DNA of 54,458 nt from Lachnospiraceae bacterium (GCA_024698145.1 JAILRO010000028.1:1-54458), one strand, 5' to 3'; positions 35,932 through 45,411 are shown, counted from the stretch's first letter. Notes: a model not told the origin generated them from the letters alone. Made by a program: numbers and translations.

Positions 35932-37782
35932 ATGTTGAGACTTGAAGACGAACAATTGCATACTTTGCTTGGGATTCTTTGTGGGGTTACATTGTTGCTT
36001 GCTGTGTTGTTCGGCGTGACCGATAAGAGCAGACAACTGATAAACGGTCATATATCAAAGATGAGCACGATATCGGAAGGTTGGGTTGTAACTTACGAAA
36101 CGTCTGACGAAGATAAAATAAAGGCTCGTGGAGAATGGCTGAGTGAAGAAAAAACTCAGACTATATCGGAAGTGGTTAATCTTCCTAATGATTTCAAATC
36201 GGTACCGGGAAAGGTTGTTACTTTGACCAATGTACTTCCGGATATGACGGAAGATGATATTTATCTTGTTGTAAAAACCGGCAAGGGACATGTTAAGATT
36301 TCCGTTAACAAGGAAATGATATATGACGATTCGGCGGAATATTATGTGTTCCCATATCATGTAATTAAGTTGGATTCGAAGTATAACAAGGGTGATATTT
36401 CGGTTTATGTCAAAAACAATGGTGGAGGTGCATCTGCCGAAGCTGTTAAAATAGGAACATTTACAGAACTTATAGGTGAGGCAATAAACGAAAACGGAAT
36501 ATTTGTTGTGTTTGCACTTTTTCTGTTTGTATCGGGAATATTCCTAATAATTAACTGCCTGCTGATTAAATCAGCCTTTAATAGGAAAAAGTTACTGGTC
36601 TATTCAGGACTTGAAACATTATCGGCCGGAGCAATGTTTTTGCTTCAAAGTAAGTTATTCCATACTATTCTTAATTGGGAAATGTTTGCATACTTTTTGC
36701 AATGCAGTATGGTTGTTATAGCGGCAGTGCTTCATTTGTTGGTTCAAAGAAGTCTTATACTGAGAAAGAAGTTTTTAACCGTAGTTGATTTTGGTATAAT
36801 CTTCTATTGCATAGTATATGTAAGTGTTATGGTTCTGAAATGGTTCAGACTTGTAACTTTTGATAAGGCGTACCTGATAGAACTTATACTTTTTGCCGTT
36901 GGAGTTATCATTTATACGCTTCTTATGGGAAGTGCATCTTACGACTACAAACAAAAAGAAGGTCGACCTTTGTTCGTTGCCAATCTTGTACTTATTGTGT
37001 CTGCGGTAATTGAACTGTTGTTATACCTTAGCAAATATGGACATGGCATAAACGGTAAGCCTATTATTGTGGGTTGCACCATTTACTTTGTGGTTATGTG
37101 GATGTATGGACTTAAACGTGCACATTACGTCGAAAAGGTAAAAGAGTCTGCCGGTGATGATATGGCAATCAAGGAGCAGGTTATTGAGCGCATTAATCCG
37201 AATCTGTTGTTTGCATCATTCCAGACCTTGCAGAACCTGATAAAAAAGGGTTCAAATCTCAGTGTGAAAATGATATACTATATATCCGTATATGTTCGTG
37301 ATAACATGTTATCGCTTACCGAACAGGGCGAAATGATTCCTTTCGGTGATGAACTTGAGCATATGCTTGCGTATTTACAGCTTCAAAAGATAAGGAATCG
37401 TAGTTTCGAATTTGCAATCGAGTGTAAGCATAAGGACTTTTATGTGCCACGTAATACTATTGAACCGATGGTTGAAAATGCTGTTAAGTATGGTATTGGT
37501 GGCAATAATAACACGGGTAATGTCGTTGTCCGCGTGTATGAGCGTGAAGAAGGATACGCAATTCAGGTTATTGATGACGGAATAGGTTTTGATGCCGGCA
37601 AACTTAAGAATACAAGTGCAACCAGCTTAAGAAACTTATTTGAAATATTAGAAAGCAAGTGTGAGGCAAAGACAGAAATTATTTCAAAAGAAGGAAAGGG
37701 TACGGTTATTACCATAATAATTCCTGCACTTGAGAATGAACTTGCGACTGAAGAAATCGAGGATTTTGATGATGAATTATAA
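35932..37782 (+). CDS. LytS/YehU-like membrane histidine kinase homologue lacking the phospho-His
   Basis: A 616-residue membrane protein. One N-terminal TM helix (~residues 12-30), an extracellular domain (~35-185), seven TM helices (~190-400; 7TMR-DISM-like order), then a cytoplasmic kinase-like module. The module has I-N-P-N-L-L-F-A-S-F where this family normally reads I-N-P-H-F-L-F-N-S: the phospho-accepting His is Asn. The ATPase part keeps its N-box (I-E-P-M-V-E-N-A-V-K-Y-G) and G-box (D-D-G-I-G-F-D). It may be a pseudokinase sensor or scaffold. It follows ribH by 23 bp and overlaps the next gene. Confidence 0.83.
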   Translation: MLRLEDEQLHTLLGILCGVTLLLAVLFGVTDKSRQLINGHISKMSTISEGWVVTYETSDEDKIKARGEWLSEEKTQTISEVVNLPNDFKSVPGKVVTLTNVLPDMTEDDIYLVVKTGKGHVKISVNKEMIYDDSAEYYVFPYHVIKLDSKYNKGDISVYVKNNGGGASAEAVKIGTFTELIGEAINENGIFVVFALFLFVSGIFLIINCLLIKSAFNRKKLLVYSGLETLSAGAMFLLQSKLFHTILNWEMFAYFLQCSMVVIAAVLHLLVQRSLILRKKFLTVVDFGIIFYCIVYVSVMVLKWFRLVTFDKAYLIELILFAVGVIIYTLLMGSASYDYKQKEGRPLFVANLVLIVSAVIELLLYLSKYGHGINGKPIIVGCTIYFVVMWMYGLKRAHYVEKVKESAGDDMAIKEQVIERINPNLLFASFQTLQNLIKKGSNLSVKMIYYISVYVRDNMLSLTEQGEMIPFGDELEHMLAYLQLQKIRNRSFEFAIECKHKDFYVPRNTIEPMVENAVKYGIGGNNNTGNVVVRVYEREEGYAIQVIDDGIGFDAGKLKNTSATSLRNLFEILESKCEAKTEIISKEGKGTVITIIIPALENELATEEIEDFDDEL

Positions 37783-38620
37783 TGCCCCGGAGGGCCCTAC
37801 AAACAAACAAATTAACAGTGACGAAAAAATGAGTATGGCAGACAGATTTATAAAGGCTATGTTTTTGCCGGGAGATTATCCGCAACTTATGAAGCTTAGC
37901 TTTGCCAAAGTTGTTACCTTTTTGTGTCTGCTTATATTTTTAGTGAGTTTTGTGCAATATGCAATTCCTGTGCTGGCAAGACTTGCCGGATACGGTGGCG
38001 TGAAAGATTATGTAATAGATGTACTTCCGGATTTCTCATTGAAAGATGGCGAGTTTTTTCTTTCGGAAAAGTATGAGAGAAATGATGAGGCGGTTAATTC
38101 ATATTATCTTATTGATACTAGCAAGGAAAGTTTTACGGCTGATGATGTAGATAGAGATAAGATGCAGGTTGTATTGGTGAGTCGTACAAACATACTCGTA
38201 TACAACAACGTAACAGGTCTTGGTGGATCAATTGAGGAAGAAAAGTTTTCGGACTTTTCCAGATTGATTATTGACAATGAAAGTGTGGCTTCGTTGGCAC
38301 CATTTATATATTTAGGGCTTTTTGGTATGTACATTCTCATGTACATTATGTGTTTTGTGAGATATTTGTTGTCAGCACTTTTCTATGCGTTTTTGATGTA
38401 TATATTAACAAGAGTCATGATGAGCAAATTGTCTTTTGGAATAATATACAAGATAGCACTTTTTGCGCAGACAATCGGAGCTTTGGTATCGGCAGTTGCA
38501 GTACTTGTCGGAACTCCATTATTCATTATGGCGGGAAGCACATTTGCAATGGTTGTAACCGTTATAATTATGAACAGAGCATTCTTTAAGATAGTTCCTC
38601 CACCTACAGTGCGAAGATAA
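37769..38620 (+). CDS. DUF1189-like multi-pass membrane protein
   Basis: A 283-residue membrane protein: cytoplasmic start, TM helix (~residues 40-60), a ~110-residue extracytoplasmic domain, then three or four TM helices up to the P-P-P-T-V-R-R end. The order fits DUF1189-type proteins (D-V-L-P-D-F-S-L-K-D-G-E-F region). The start ATG 37769 overlaps the kinase-like gene by 14 bp, with GAGG at 37759-37762, implying translational coupling and a joint role at the membrane. Function unknown. Confidence 0.75.
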   Translation: MMNYNAPEGPTNKQINSDEKMSMADRFIKAMFLPGDYPQLMKLSFAKVVTFLCLLIFLVSFVQYAIPVLARLAGYGGVKDYVIDVLPDFSLKDGEFFLSEKYERNDEAVNSYYLIDTSKESFTADDVDRDKMQVVLVSRTNILVYNNVTGLGGSIEEEKFSDFSRLIIDNESVASLAPFIYLGLFGMYILMYIMCFVRYLLSALFYAFLMYILTRVMMSKLSFGIIYKIALFAQTIGALVSAVAVLVGTPLFIMAGSTFAMVVTVIIMNRAFFKIVPPPTVRR

Positions 38621-38622
38621 CA

Positions 38623-38655
38623 AAAGTCGTCGGTTAATATACCGACGACTTTGTT
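38623..38655. terminator. bidirectional terminator
   Basis: A 12-bp perfect stem (38623-38634 with 38641-38652), loop TAATAT, A-tract left and TTTG-TTTTTT right. Shared by the convergent DUF1189-like and CYTH genes. Confidence 0.85.
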
Positions 38656-39134
38656 TTTTCTACAAGCTCATATGCTTCTTTGTCTGTTAGTTTGCTGAGT
38701 GTTGAATTGTGATAGGTACCTTCATCGGTAACATCACGTCCAAACCAATCCGGTGCGACGTAACTGTTGGCACTTTCTTCATTTTCAAACTCGACCTCTG
38801 CAAGATACAATCCGTTAAGTTCTCCGTGAAAAACATCCAACTCGATAGTGAGATTGTTCTTTTCTGGGATTAAGTATCTTGTCTTACTTATAACCATACC
38901 ATCAGCCTTGCCAAGCAAAGTTTTGTATGCTTCTTCGTTAAGCGGAAACTCGTGCTCTTCTCTTTTCATAAAACCCTCGCCCTTGTACGTGAGAATATAC
39001 TTATCATCTTTCTTCCTAACCCTAAGCACCGGGTTGGTGATTATATACGCCTGCTCGAGTTCATGTGAATCGTAACTTTCAAGGTCGACGGGTAAATCCT
39101 TCTCACTTACAAGATACTTTCTTTCTATTTCCAT
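38634..39134 (-). CDS. CYTH-domain protein (triphosphatase-like)
   Basis: A 166-residue CYTH-fold protein. The signature E-I-E-R-K-Y-L-V (ExExK) begins at residue 2, followed by tunnel-lining basic and acidic residues (R-V-R-K-K-D-D-K-Y, T-I-E-L-D-V-F, L-A-E-V-E-F). Bacterial members hydrolyse inorganic tripolyphosphate or related triphosphates; a few are class IV adenylate cyclases, which is less likely here. A GGAAT/AAAGGAA-type site precedes the start. Confidence 0.88.
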   Translation of the reverse strand: MEIERKYLVSEKDLPVDLESYDSHELEQAYIITNPVLRVRKKDDKYILTYKGEGFMKREEHEFPLNEEAYKTLLGKADGMVISKTRYLIPEKNNLTIELDVFHGELNGLYLAEVEFENEESANSYVAPDWFGRDVTDEGTYHNSTLSKLTDKEAYELVEKTKSSVY

Positions 39135-39284
39135 AACATTTCAATTCCTTTCTTTTTTCTTTTCTCGTCGCTTTCTTTATGTCTATGCCCTTATCTCTCT
39201 TTTATGTACATAGTTGAACAAATTGTCAATATGATTAAATCAAGCAAGGGGTCAATGATTGGCATCTTTATTGAATGTGTATAT

Positions 39285-39426
39285 GTTGCATGTCTGTCAT
39301 ATGATTTTATAAGCAGACCCTTTTTAGCCGCCGGTACTTAGTGAGCAGTAATGCGAACTTAGTACCGTTGCGCGTAAAACGGAACGAGAGTGTGTCTGCG
39401 ATGAAACCATATGACAGACATGCAAC
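39285..39426 (+). repeat. structured repeat element, copy B (142 nt)
   Basis: A 19-bp perfect closing helix (39285-39303 with 39408-39426) of a different sequence from copy A encloses the same core: GCAGAC/GTCTGC, CGGTACT/AGTACCG (39332-39338 with 39361-39367) capped by GCA-GTAA-TGC, and an AC-GAGA-GT hairpin (39384-39391). It lies alone in the 395-bp gap between the divergent CYTH and DJ-1 genes, upstream of the DJ-1 promoter. Apart from this element and the promoter I see nothing else in the gap. Confidence 0.8.
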
Positions 39427-39452
39427 TGTAATTCGTTTAATTATATCACACA

Positions 39453-39481
39453 TTGAACCCATTGTGTATTTGTGCTATATT
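39453..39481 (+). promoter_or_regulatory. promoter of the DJ-1 family gene
   Basis: TTGAAC (39453-39458), 17-bp spacer, TATATT (39476-39481) preceded by TGC (extended -10). Confidence 0.65.
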
Positions 39482-39529
39482 TAATGTATTGTTTAACGGT
39501 AAATTAAAAGAAAATCAGGAGGGTTAGAC

Positions 39530-40078
39530 ATGAAGAAAGCATATTTATTTTTTGCTGAAGGCTTTGAAGAAGTGGAAGCACTTACTGTTGTTGATTTATT
39601 AAGGCGTGGAAAGGTGGATTGCGTAACAGTATCAATAACAGGTGATTATGATGTGACAGGTTCACATGGAATAGTAATAAGAGCAGACAGACTTTTTGAA
39701 GAAGGTGATTTGTCTGATGCAGATATGATAATACTTCCGGGTGGAATGCCGGGAACAAATTATCTTAAGGCACACGCAGGTCTTGATAAGCTCATACACA
39801 GTTATGTGGATGCAGGCAAGTATCTTGCAGCAGTATGTGCAGCGCCAACTGTATTTGGTGAAAAAGGACTTTTGAAAGGTAAAAATGCAACTTGTTATCC
39901 GGGTATGGAAGCAGGCCTTGTTGGTGCAACACCTAAAAAGGATTCCGTAGTTCATGACGGTCAGTTTATTACAAGTCGTGGTATGGGTACTTGTATTGAT
40001 TTTGGATTGAAACTTTTGGAACTTTTAGAGGGCAAAGAGATATCCGATAACATAGGTAAAGCTGTAGTTTATCTGTAA
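39530..40078 (+). CDS. DJ-1/PfpI family protein
   Basis: A 182-residue DJ-1 superfamily protein. The acid residue in F-A-E-G-F-E-E-V-E-A and the nucleophilic elbow A-A-V-C-A-A-P-T (Cys near residue 103) match the DJ-1/YajL clade rather than plain proteases. Members act as glyoxalase/deglycase-type or oxidative-stress proteins; the exact activity is disputed in the literature. AGGAGG precedes the start. Confidence 0.9.
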   Translation: MKKAYLFFAEGFEEVEALTVVDLLRRGKVDCVTVSITGDYDVTGSHGIVIRADRLFEEGDLSDADMIILPGGMPGTNYLKAHAGLDKLIHSYVDAGKYLAAVCAAPTVFGEKGLLKGKNATCYPGMEAGLVGATPKKDSVVHDGQFITSRGMGTCIDFGLKLLELLEGKEISDNIGKAVVYL

Positions 40079-40135
40079 TTATAAGAACGTGATTACACAT
40101 CAGATTGTAAATCAATTGAAATAACGAGGATTAAC

Positions 40136-42493
40136 ATGTACGAAATAAGCACGTCCGTAAGAGGACTCGTCGAGTTTATTTTTAGAAGTGGTGATATTGC
40201 ACCGGGTGACGGTACATCTTCCAAGGAAGCCATGCTTGCAGGAGGACGCATTCACAGGAAAATTCAAGGCAAGATGGGCCTTGATTACGAGGCAGAAGTT
40301 CCACTTCGAATCGAAATAGAAAAAACTGATTATGTTCTCACAATAGAAGGTCGTGCTGATGGAATAATAACAAATGATAAGGGCGTAACTATTGATGAGA
40401 TAAAAGGTGTTTACAAAAAGCTGGACAATATGGAGCAACCTATATATGTCCACAAGGCACAGGCAATGTGTTACGCCTACATTTATGCCCGAAAAAATGA
40501 ACTGGAAAGTATAAATGTCCGAATGACATATTGCAATCTTGACACAGAGGAAATCAAACTCTTTGAAGAAGCATTTACTTACGAGACTTTGGAGAAATGG
40601 TTTGATGACCTTGTAGAAGAGTATTGTAAATGGATGCAGTTTGATGTGGACAACAGAAAACTTCGTAATGAGTCTGTAGTAAATCTTGCGTTTCCGTATG
40701 ACTACAGACCTGGGCAGAAGGATATGGCGGCTACGGTATATCTTTCGATAAAGAATAAAAAGAATCTTTTTGTTCAGGCACCGACCGGAATCGGTAAAAC
40801 GATGGCTGCTCTTTTTCCGGCAATACAGGCAATGGGTAATGGTTATGGGGAGAAACTTTTTTATCTGACAGCCAAGACGATTGCAAGAAGTGTTGCACTT
40901 GATGGATTAGAGGTATTAAGAGCGAAGGGGTTGCATTTTCGAAGTGTGCTTATAACTGCCAAGGAAAAAATATGCCCGATGGAGGAGACAAACTGCGATC
41001 CGGAATATTGTCCCTATGCCAAGGGACATTATGACAGAATCAATAAAGCAATGTATGATGTTCTTGAACATGAGGATAATATAACGAGAGATGTTATTCT
41101 TGATTATGCCAACAAACATATGGTGTGTCCTTTTGAAATGGGACTTGATGTGAGTTTGTTTGTAGATGGAATAATATGTGACTACAACTATGTTTTTGAT
41201 CCGAGAGTAAAACTTAGAAGGTACTTTGGTGAGGGCGCAAAAGGTGGGTTTATATTTCTGACAGACGAGGCACACAACCTTGTTGATCGTGCATCATCAA
41301 TGTATAGTGCGGAAATATACAAAGAAGATTTTCTTAACATGAGAAAACTTCTAAAGCCGTATAACGCCAAAATTGCAAAACTGCTTGGTGATTGCAACAA
41401 GGAATTGTTGGAAATGAAAAAGCTTTGTGACAATCAAAAAGGTTATGTGCTTGTTGCGGAAATTGATTCTTTGTATGTTAAGCTTATGAGACTTCATGCA
41501 CACATGGAATCATTTATGGAAGAAAGCAAAGAGATTAATTCTTTGAAGTCGCATAAAGATGAGATACTTGATTTTTATTTTTCAATAAATCAGTTTTTGA
41601 ATATCTATGATCTTGTTGATGACAGTTATGAGATATACGCAGAACAGGTAAGTCCAACTTCGTTTATGCTAAAACTTTATTGCATTCATCCTGCGAAGAA
41701 TCTTTCGGATTGTGTTGATAAGGGGAATGCAACGATATTCTTTTCCGCAACGATGCTTCCGATAACTTACTATAAGGAGCTTCTTAATAACAATGAATCG
41801 GATGGAGCAATATATATTCCTTCACCGTTTCCGAAAGAGAATCGTGCGCTGCTTATAGGAACGGATGTCAGTAGCAGATACACTTTGCGTGGACCGGCTA
41901 TGTATGAGAAAATTGCCCGGTATGTCGATATACTAGTGCATGGTAAAAAAGGAAATTATATGATATTCTTTCCTTCCTATAAGATGCTAAATGATGTTTA
42001 TGAGGTGGTTGTCGCACTTGATCTCATTTCTGATGTGGAGATTATAAGACAGGAACAACATTTTAACGAAGAGGACAGGGAACATTTTATAGAACGGTTT
42101 AAGGATAATGACAATGCTGTCGTTGGGTTCTGTATCTTGGGTGGAATATTCTCGGAAGGAATTGACCTTGCGGGTGAGCATTTGATTGGTGCGGCGATTG
42201 TCGGAACAGGACTTCCTATGGTATGTAATGAGAATGAAATAAAGCTTGATTATTTTGCTGAAAGAAAAGGAAACGGATTTTGTTATGCATATTTGTATCC
42301 CGGAATGAATAAAGTACAACAGGCGGCGGGACGAGTTATAAGAACGATGGAGGATAGAGGAATAATATTGCTGTTAGACGAACGATTTGTGACCGGACAG
42401 GTGGTTGATACATTCCCTGCAGAGTGGGCGGATTATAGGACTGTAACACTTGATAATGTGGCACAGTGTGTAGATGCGTTTTGGCAAAATTAA
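40136..42493 (+). CDS. PD-(D/E)XK nuclease - XPD/DinG-like Fe-S helicase fusion
   Basis: A 785-residue protein joining two activities. Residues ~1-170 have a Cas4/RecB-like nuclease core: G-R-A-D-G-I, then D-E-I-K-G, then Q-A-M-C-Y-A-Y. From residue ~190 a superfamily 2 helicase shows Walker A A-P-T-G-I-G-K-T, four Cys spaced for an Fe-S cluster (C-P-M-E-E-T-N-C-D-P-E-Y-C plus V-C-P-F near residue 331), D-E-A-H box, F-F-S-A-T-M motif and motif VI Q-A-A-G-R-V-I-R. It probably unwinds and trims DNA in repair. The start is ATG 40136 with AACGAGG upstream. Confidence 0.9.
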   Translation: MYEISTSVRGLVEFIFRSGDIAPGDGTSSKEAMLAGGRIHRKIQGKMGLDYEAEVPLRIEIEKTDYVLTIEGRADGIITNDKGVTIDEIKGVYKKLDNMEQPIYVHKAQAMCYAYIYARKNELESINVRMTYCNLDTEEIKLFEEAFTYETLEKWFDDLVEEYCKWMQFDVDNRKLRNESVVNLAFPYDYRPGQKDMAATVYLSIKNKKNLFVQAPTGIGKTMAALFPAIQAMGNGYGEKLFYLTAKTIARSVALDGLEVLRAKGLHFRSVLITAKEKICPMEETNCDPEYCPYAKGHYDRINKAMYDVLEHEDNITRDVILDYANKHMVCPFEMGLDVSLFVDGIICDYNYVFDPRVKLRRYFGEGAKGGFIFLTDEAHNLVDRASSMYSAEIYKEDFLNMRKLLKPYNAKIAKLLGDCNKELLEMKKLCDNQKGYVLVAEIDSLYVKLMRLHAHMESFMEESKEINSLKSHKDEILDFYFSINQFLNIYDLVDDSYEIYAEQVSPTSFMLKLYCIHPAKNLSDCVDKGNATIFFSATMLPITYYKELLNNNESDGAIYIPSPFPKENRALLIGTDVSSRYTLRGPAMYEKIARYVDILVHGKKGNYMIFFPSYKMLNDVYEVVVALDLISDVEIIRQEQHFNEEDREHFIERFKDNDNAVVGFCILGGIFSEGIDLAGEHLIGAAIVGTGLPMVCNENEIKLDYFAERKGNGFCYAYLYPGMNKVQQAAGRVIRTMEDRGIILLLDERFVTGQVVDTFPAEWADYRTVTLDNVAQCVDAFWQN

Positions 42494-42511
42494 CTTGTAT
42501 TTAAAAAATGC

Positions 42512-42539
42512 TTGTGGTACACTTCAAGCGGGGTATAAT
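42512..42539 (+). promoter_or_regulatory. promoter of the HAD-murF unit
   Basis: TTGTGG (42512-42517), 16-bp spacer, perfect TATAAT (42534-42539). Confidence 0.65.
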
Positions 42540-42562
42540 GAGGCGATTACAAAGGAGAAATC

Positions 42563-43399
42563 ATGAAGAGATTATTTGTAAGCGATTTGGATGGGACGTT
42601 ACTTAACAAGGCGGCACAACTTAATGAGGAGACCGTAAGAATAGTTAATGAATGCATTGATAAGGGAATGGATTTTACAGTATCAACTGCAAGAACTCCG
42701 GCAACTGCTCTTAAGATTTTAAAACCGCTTAATCTAAAACTACCGATTACAATGATGAACGGTGCGGTTGTATATGATATGGCAACAGGTCGTTTTATCA
42801 AAGAATCATATATGGAAGAAACTGTGGTAATGGTACTTTTGGGTTTGATTAAAACAAAGGGTCTTTCCTGCTTCTTGTATGGAGTAGAGGACGGACAGTT
42901 TGTTGCATATTATGATAGTGTTAATTCTACATCACTTAATTATTTTCGTAATGAAAGAATAATGAAATACGACAAGAAGTTCATAGAGGTTGCAGATTTG
43001 AGTCTTGTGGCAAGTGAACGTATTTTGTATGTTGTACTTCGTGAGCCAAAAGAAAAACTTACCGATTTACACAGGGAGCTTTCAGTTGTTAAGGGTGTTA
43101 AATATGCTTTTTATCCCGATGTTTACAATGAAGAATATTATATGTTGGAAATATATAGTGAAGATGCATCGAAAAAAACAACAATCGATGAACTTCGCAA
43201 GATGGGCAGATATGACAGCGTGACAGGTTTTGGCGATAATTTAAACGATACACCGCTTGTTGAGGCATGCGATTATTTTTATGCTGTAAGCAATGCACAT
43301 CCGGAGATTCAGAACATGGCAACAACGGTAATACCTTCAAATGAAGAGAACGGAGTTGCAATGTACCTTCAGCAGATTATGAGTGAATTAGGAGAGTAA
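42563..43399 (+). CDS. Cof-type HAD-family hydrolase
   Basis: A 278-residue sugar-phosphatase-like HAD protein. Motif I D-L-D-G-T-L-L-N is at residues 8-15, motif II is in S-T-A-R-T-P, and motif IV G-F-G-D-N-L-N-D near residue 220. A Cof-type (C2B) cap sits between. It dephosphorylates a small metabolite; the substrate is not determined. AAAGGAG precedes the start. It is 8 bp upstream of murF and likely co-transcribed. Confidence 0.9.
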   Translation: MKRLFVSDLDGTLLNKAAQLNEETVRIVNECIDKGMDFTVSTARTPATALKILKPLNLKLPITMMNGAVVYDMATGRFIKESYMEETVVMVLLGLIKTKGLSCFLYGVEDGQFVAYYDSVNSTSLNYFRNERIMKYDKKFIEVADLSLVASERILYVVLREPKEKLTDLHRELSVVKGVKYAFYPDVYNEEYYMLEIYSEDASKKTTIDELRKMGRYDSVTGFGDNLNDTPLVEACDYFYAVSNAHPEIQNMATTVIPSNEENGVAMYLQQIMSELGE

Positions 43400-43407
43400 T
43401 AACGAAA

Positions 43408-44787
43408 ATGGAAAACATTTTAGTCAAAGATATCGTTGAGATGACAGGTGGAGTTTTACTTTGTGGAGATGAGAATACACCTGTTACCGATATCTGTATT
43501 AACTCAAAAGAAATTAAAGAGGGCGATTTGTTCGTACCAATCATTGGAGAAAATGTTGACGCACACAGATTTATAGAGTCTGCACTTGAAACGGGTGCGG
43601 CAACTCTTACATCGGAACATGACGGTATTGTTGTAGCGGAAAAACCATATATCAGAGTTGACAATACACAGGTGGCACTTCAAAGAATCGGAGCGGGAAT
43701 CAGAAAAAGACTTATCAATATTCCGATTGTTGCGGTGACAGGTAGTGTGGGTAAGACAACTACAAGAACGATGATTGCTCATGCTCTTGCAGCGGGACTT
43801 AAGACATACCAGACAGAGAAAAACTTTAATTCACAAATAGGAGTTCCTATTACACTCTCACGTATGAATGCATCCTATGAAATTGCTGTTTTGGAATTGG
43901 GAATCAGTGAAGACGGACAGATGGATATTCTTTCGGAAATGGTACAACCTGATAATGCGGTTGTAACAACTATCGGTGTTGCTCACATTGAGTTTATGAA
44001 AACAAGAGAGAATATACGAAAGCAGAAACTTAGCATAATTCATTCCATGAAAGAGGGCGGTACACTCTTCTTAAATGGTGATGATGATATGTTGCAGGAC
44101 GCTGCCAAAACAGAGAATTTAAATTGCAAGATTATATACTATGGTACAGAAGACTGGTGCGATTATTACGCAAAGGATATTGTGTACCATGAAGACCATA
44201 CAACATTTACATTGGTTCACGGAGTGCAACAGGTGGAGATTGTTCTTAAAGCTTTTGGAAAACACAATGTTGGTAATTGTGTTGCGGCTTTGGCGGTTGC
44301 GTATGAGAATGGAGTACCACTTGAAACAGCTGCTGCCGGATTTGCATCGTATGAAGGACCAAGACAAAAAGTTATCAGAATGGACGGTAAGTTCACAATA
44401 ATAGATGATACGTATAATGCCAGTCCGGATTCGATGAAGGCGAGTATCAATGTACTTTGTGATATGCCTTGCGACGGAAAAAGAGTTGCTGTGTTGGGAG
44501 ACATGTTAGAACTTGGAGATGGTTCGGAAGAGTATCATAGAGAGATTGGAAGATACCTTCTTAGCAAACCTGTTGATGAGGTTTATGTTATCGGTGAACT
44601 TGCAGATTTTATCAAAGATGAAATGAAAAAAAGTGAATCGGAAAATGTAAGGGTATTTTCGTTCTCTGACAGAGAAGAAGCAGCCATGAGCCTTATGGCT
44701 ATATTGCAGCCGGAGGATGTTTTGCTTGTAAAAGCTTCTAACGGAATGAAGCTTACAGAGCTTGTTGATATCCTTAAAACATCATAA
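43408..44787 (+). CDS. murF: UDP-N-acetylmuramoyl-tripeptide-D-alanyl-D-alanine ligase
   Basis: A 459-residue Mur ligase that adds D-Ala-D-Ala to the peptidoglycan precursor in the cytoplasm. The ATP-binding loop V-T-G-S-V-G-K-T-T-T is near residue 112, A-V-L-E-L-G-I-S-E in the central domain, and D-D-T-Y-N-A-S-P-D-S-M-K in the C-terminal domain, typical for MurF. It is separated from other cell-wall genes in this window and paired with a HAD phosphatase. AGGAGA at 43389-43394 is the likely ribosome binding site. Confidence 0.95.
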   Translation: MENILVKDIVEMTGGVLLCGDENTPVTDICINSKEIKEGDLFVPIIGENVDAHRFIESALETGAATLTSEHDGIVVAEKPYIRVDNTQVALQRIGAGIRKRLINIPIVAVTGSVGKTTTRTMIAHALAAGLKTYQTEKNFNSQIGVPITLSRMNASYEIAVLELGISEDGQMDILSEMVQPDNAVVTTIGVAHIEFMKTRENIRKQKLSIIHSMKEGGTLFLNGDDDMLQDAAKTENLNCKIIYYGTEDWCDYYAKDIVYHEDHTTFTLVHGVQQVEIVLKAFGKHNVGNCVAALAVAYENGVPLETAAAGFASYEGPRQKVIRMDGKFTIIDDTYNASPDSMKASINVLCDMPCDGKRVAVLGDMLELGDGSEEYHREIGRYLLSKPVDEVYVIGELADFIKDEMKKSESENVRVFSFSDREEAAMSLMAILQPEDVLLVKASNGMKLTELVDILKTS

Positions 44788-44806
44788 GGATGAACGGCGC
44801 ATTTCC

Positions 44807-44835
44807 TTGACTTTGATTGGGTAAAATGTTATCAT
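44807..44835 (+). promoter_or_regulatory. promoter of the reverse rubrerythrin gene
   Basis: TTGACT (44807-44812), 17-bp spacer, TATCAT (44830-44835). Confidence 0.65.
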
Positions 44836-44871
44836 ATTTTTACGATTTTAATGAAAAAGGAGGTACGTATT

Positions 44872-45411
44872 ATGAAGTATGTATGTAGTGTATGTGGCTA
44901 TGTTCATGAGGGTGATTCAGCACCTGATGAGTGTCCGGTATGTCATGCACCGGCTGAAAAGTTCAAAGAGATGAGTGGAGATCTTACATGGGCTTCAGAG
45001 CATGTTGTGGGGGTTGCTCAAGGAGTAAGTGAAGATATCATTGCTGATCTTCGTTCTAATTTTGAAGGTGAGTGTACTGAAGTTGGTATGTATCTTGCTA
45101 TGGCAAGAGTTGCTTACAGAGAAGGATATCCTGAGATTGGTTCTTACTATGAGAAAGCTGCTTTTGAAGAGGCAGAACATGCAGCGAAGTTTGCAGAACT
45201 TCTTGGCGAAGTTGTTACCGATTCTACAAAGAAGAATCTTGAACTTCGAGTAGAGGCTGAGAACGGAGCAACTGCAGGTAAGACTGATCTTGCAAAGCGT
45301 GCTAAAGCAGCTAATCTTGATGCGATTCATGATACCGTTCATGAGATGGCAAGAGATGAGGCAAGACATGGAAAAGCATTTAAGGGTCTTCTTGATAGAT
45401 ATTTCGGATAA
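44872..45411 (+). CDS. reverse rubrerythrin (NADH peroxidase type)
   Basis: A 179-residue oxygen-defence protein that reduces hydrogen peroxide. The rubredoxin domain is at the N-terminus (C-S-V-C-G, C-P-V-C-H Fe(SCys)4 site) and the ferritin-like di-iron domain follows (E-G-E-C-T-E, E-E-A-E-H, D-E-A-R-H), the reverse of classic rubrerythrin. This order is typical of clostridial reverse rubrerythrins. ATG 44872 follows AAGGAGGT; an upstream in-frame start at 44851 has no site. Monocistronic. Confidence 0.93.
   Translation: MKYVCSVCGYVHEGDSAPDECPVCHAPAEKFKEMSGDLTWASEHVVGVAQGVSEDIIADLRSNFEGECTEVGMYLAMARVAYREGYPEIGSYYEKAAFEEAEHAAKFAELLGEVVTDSTKKNLELRVEAENGATAGKTDLAKRAKAANLDAIHDTVHEMARDEARHGKAFKGLLDRYFG

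Noticed and set aside
33986-39426. CRISPR-like interpretation of the repeated cores
   Set aside because: Copies are kilobases apart, 142-145 nt long and folded; there are no regular spacers and no cas genes.
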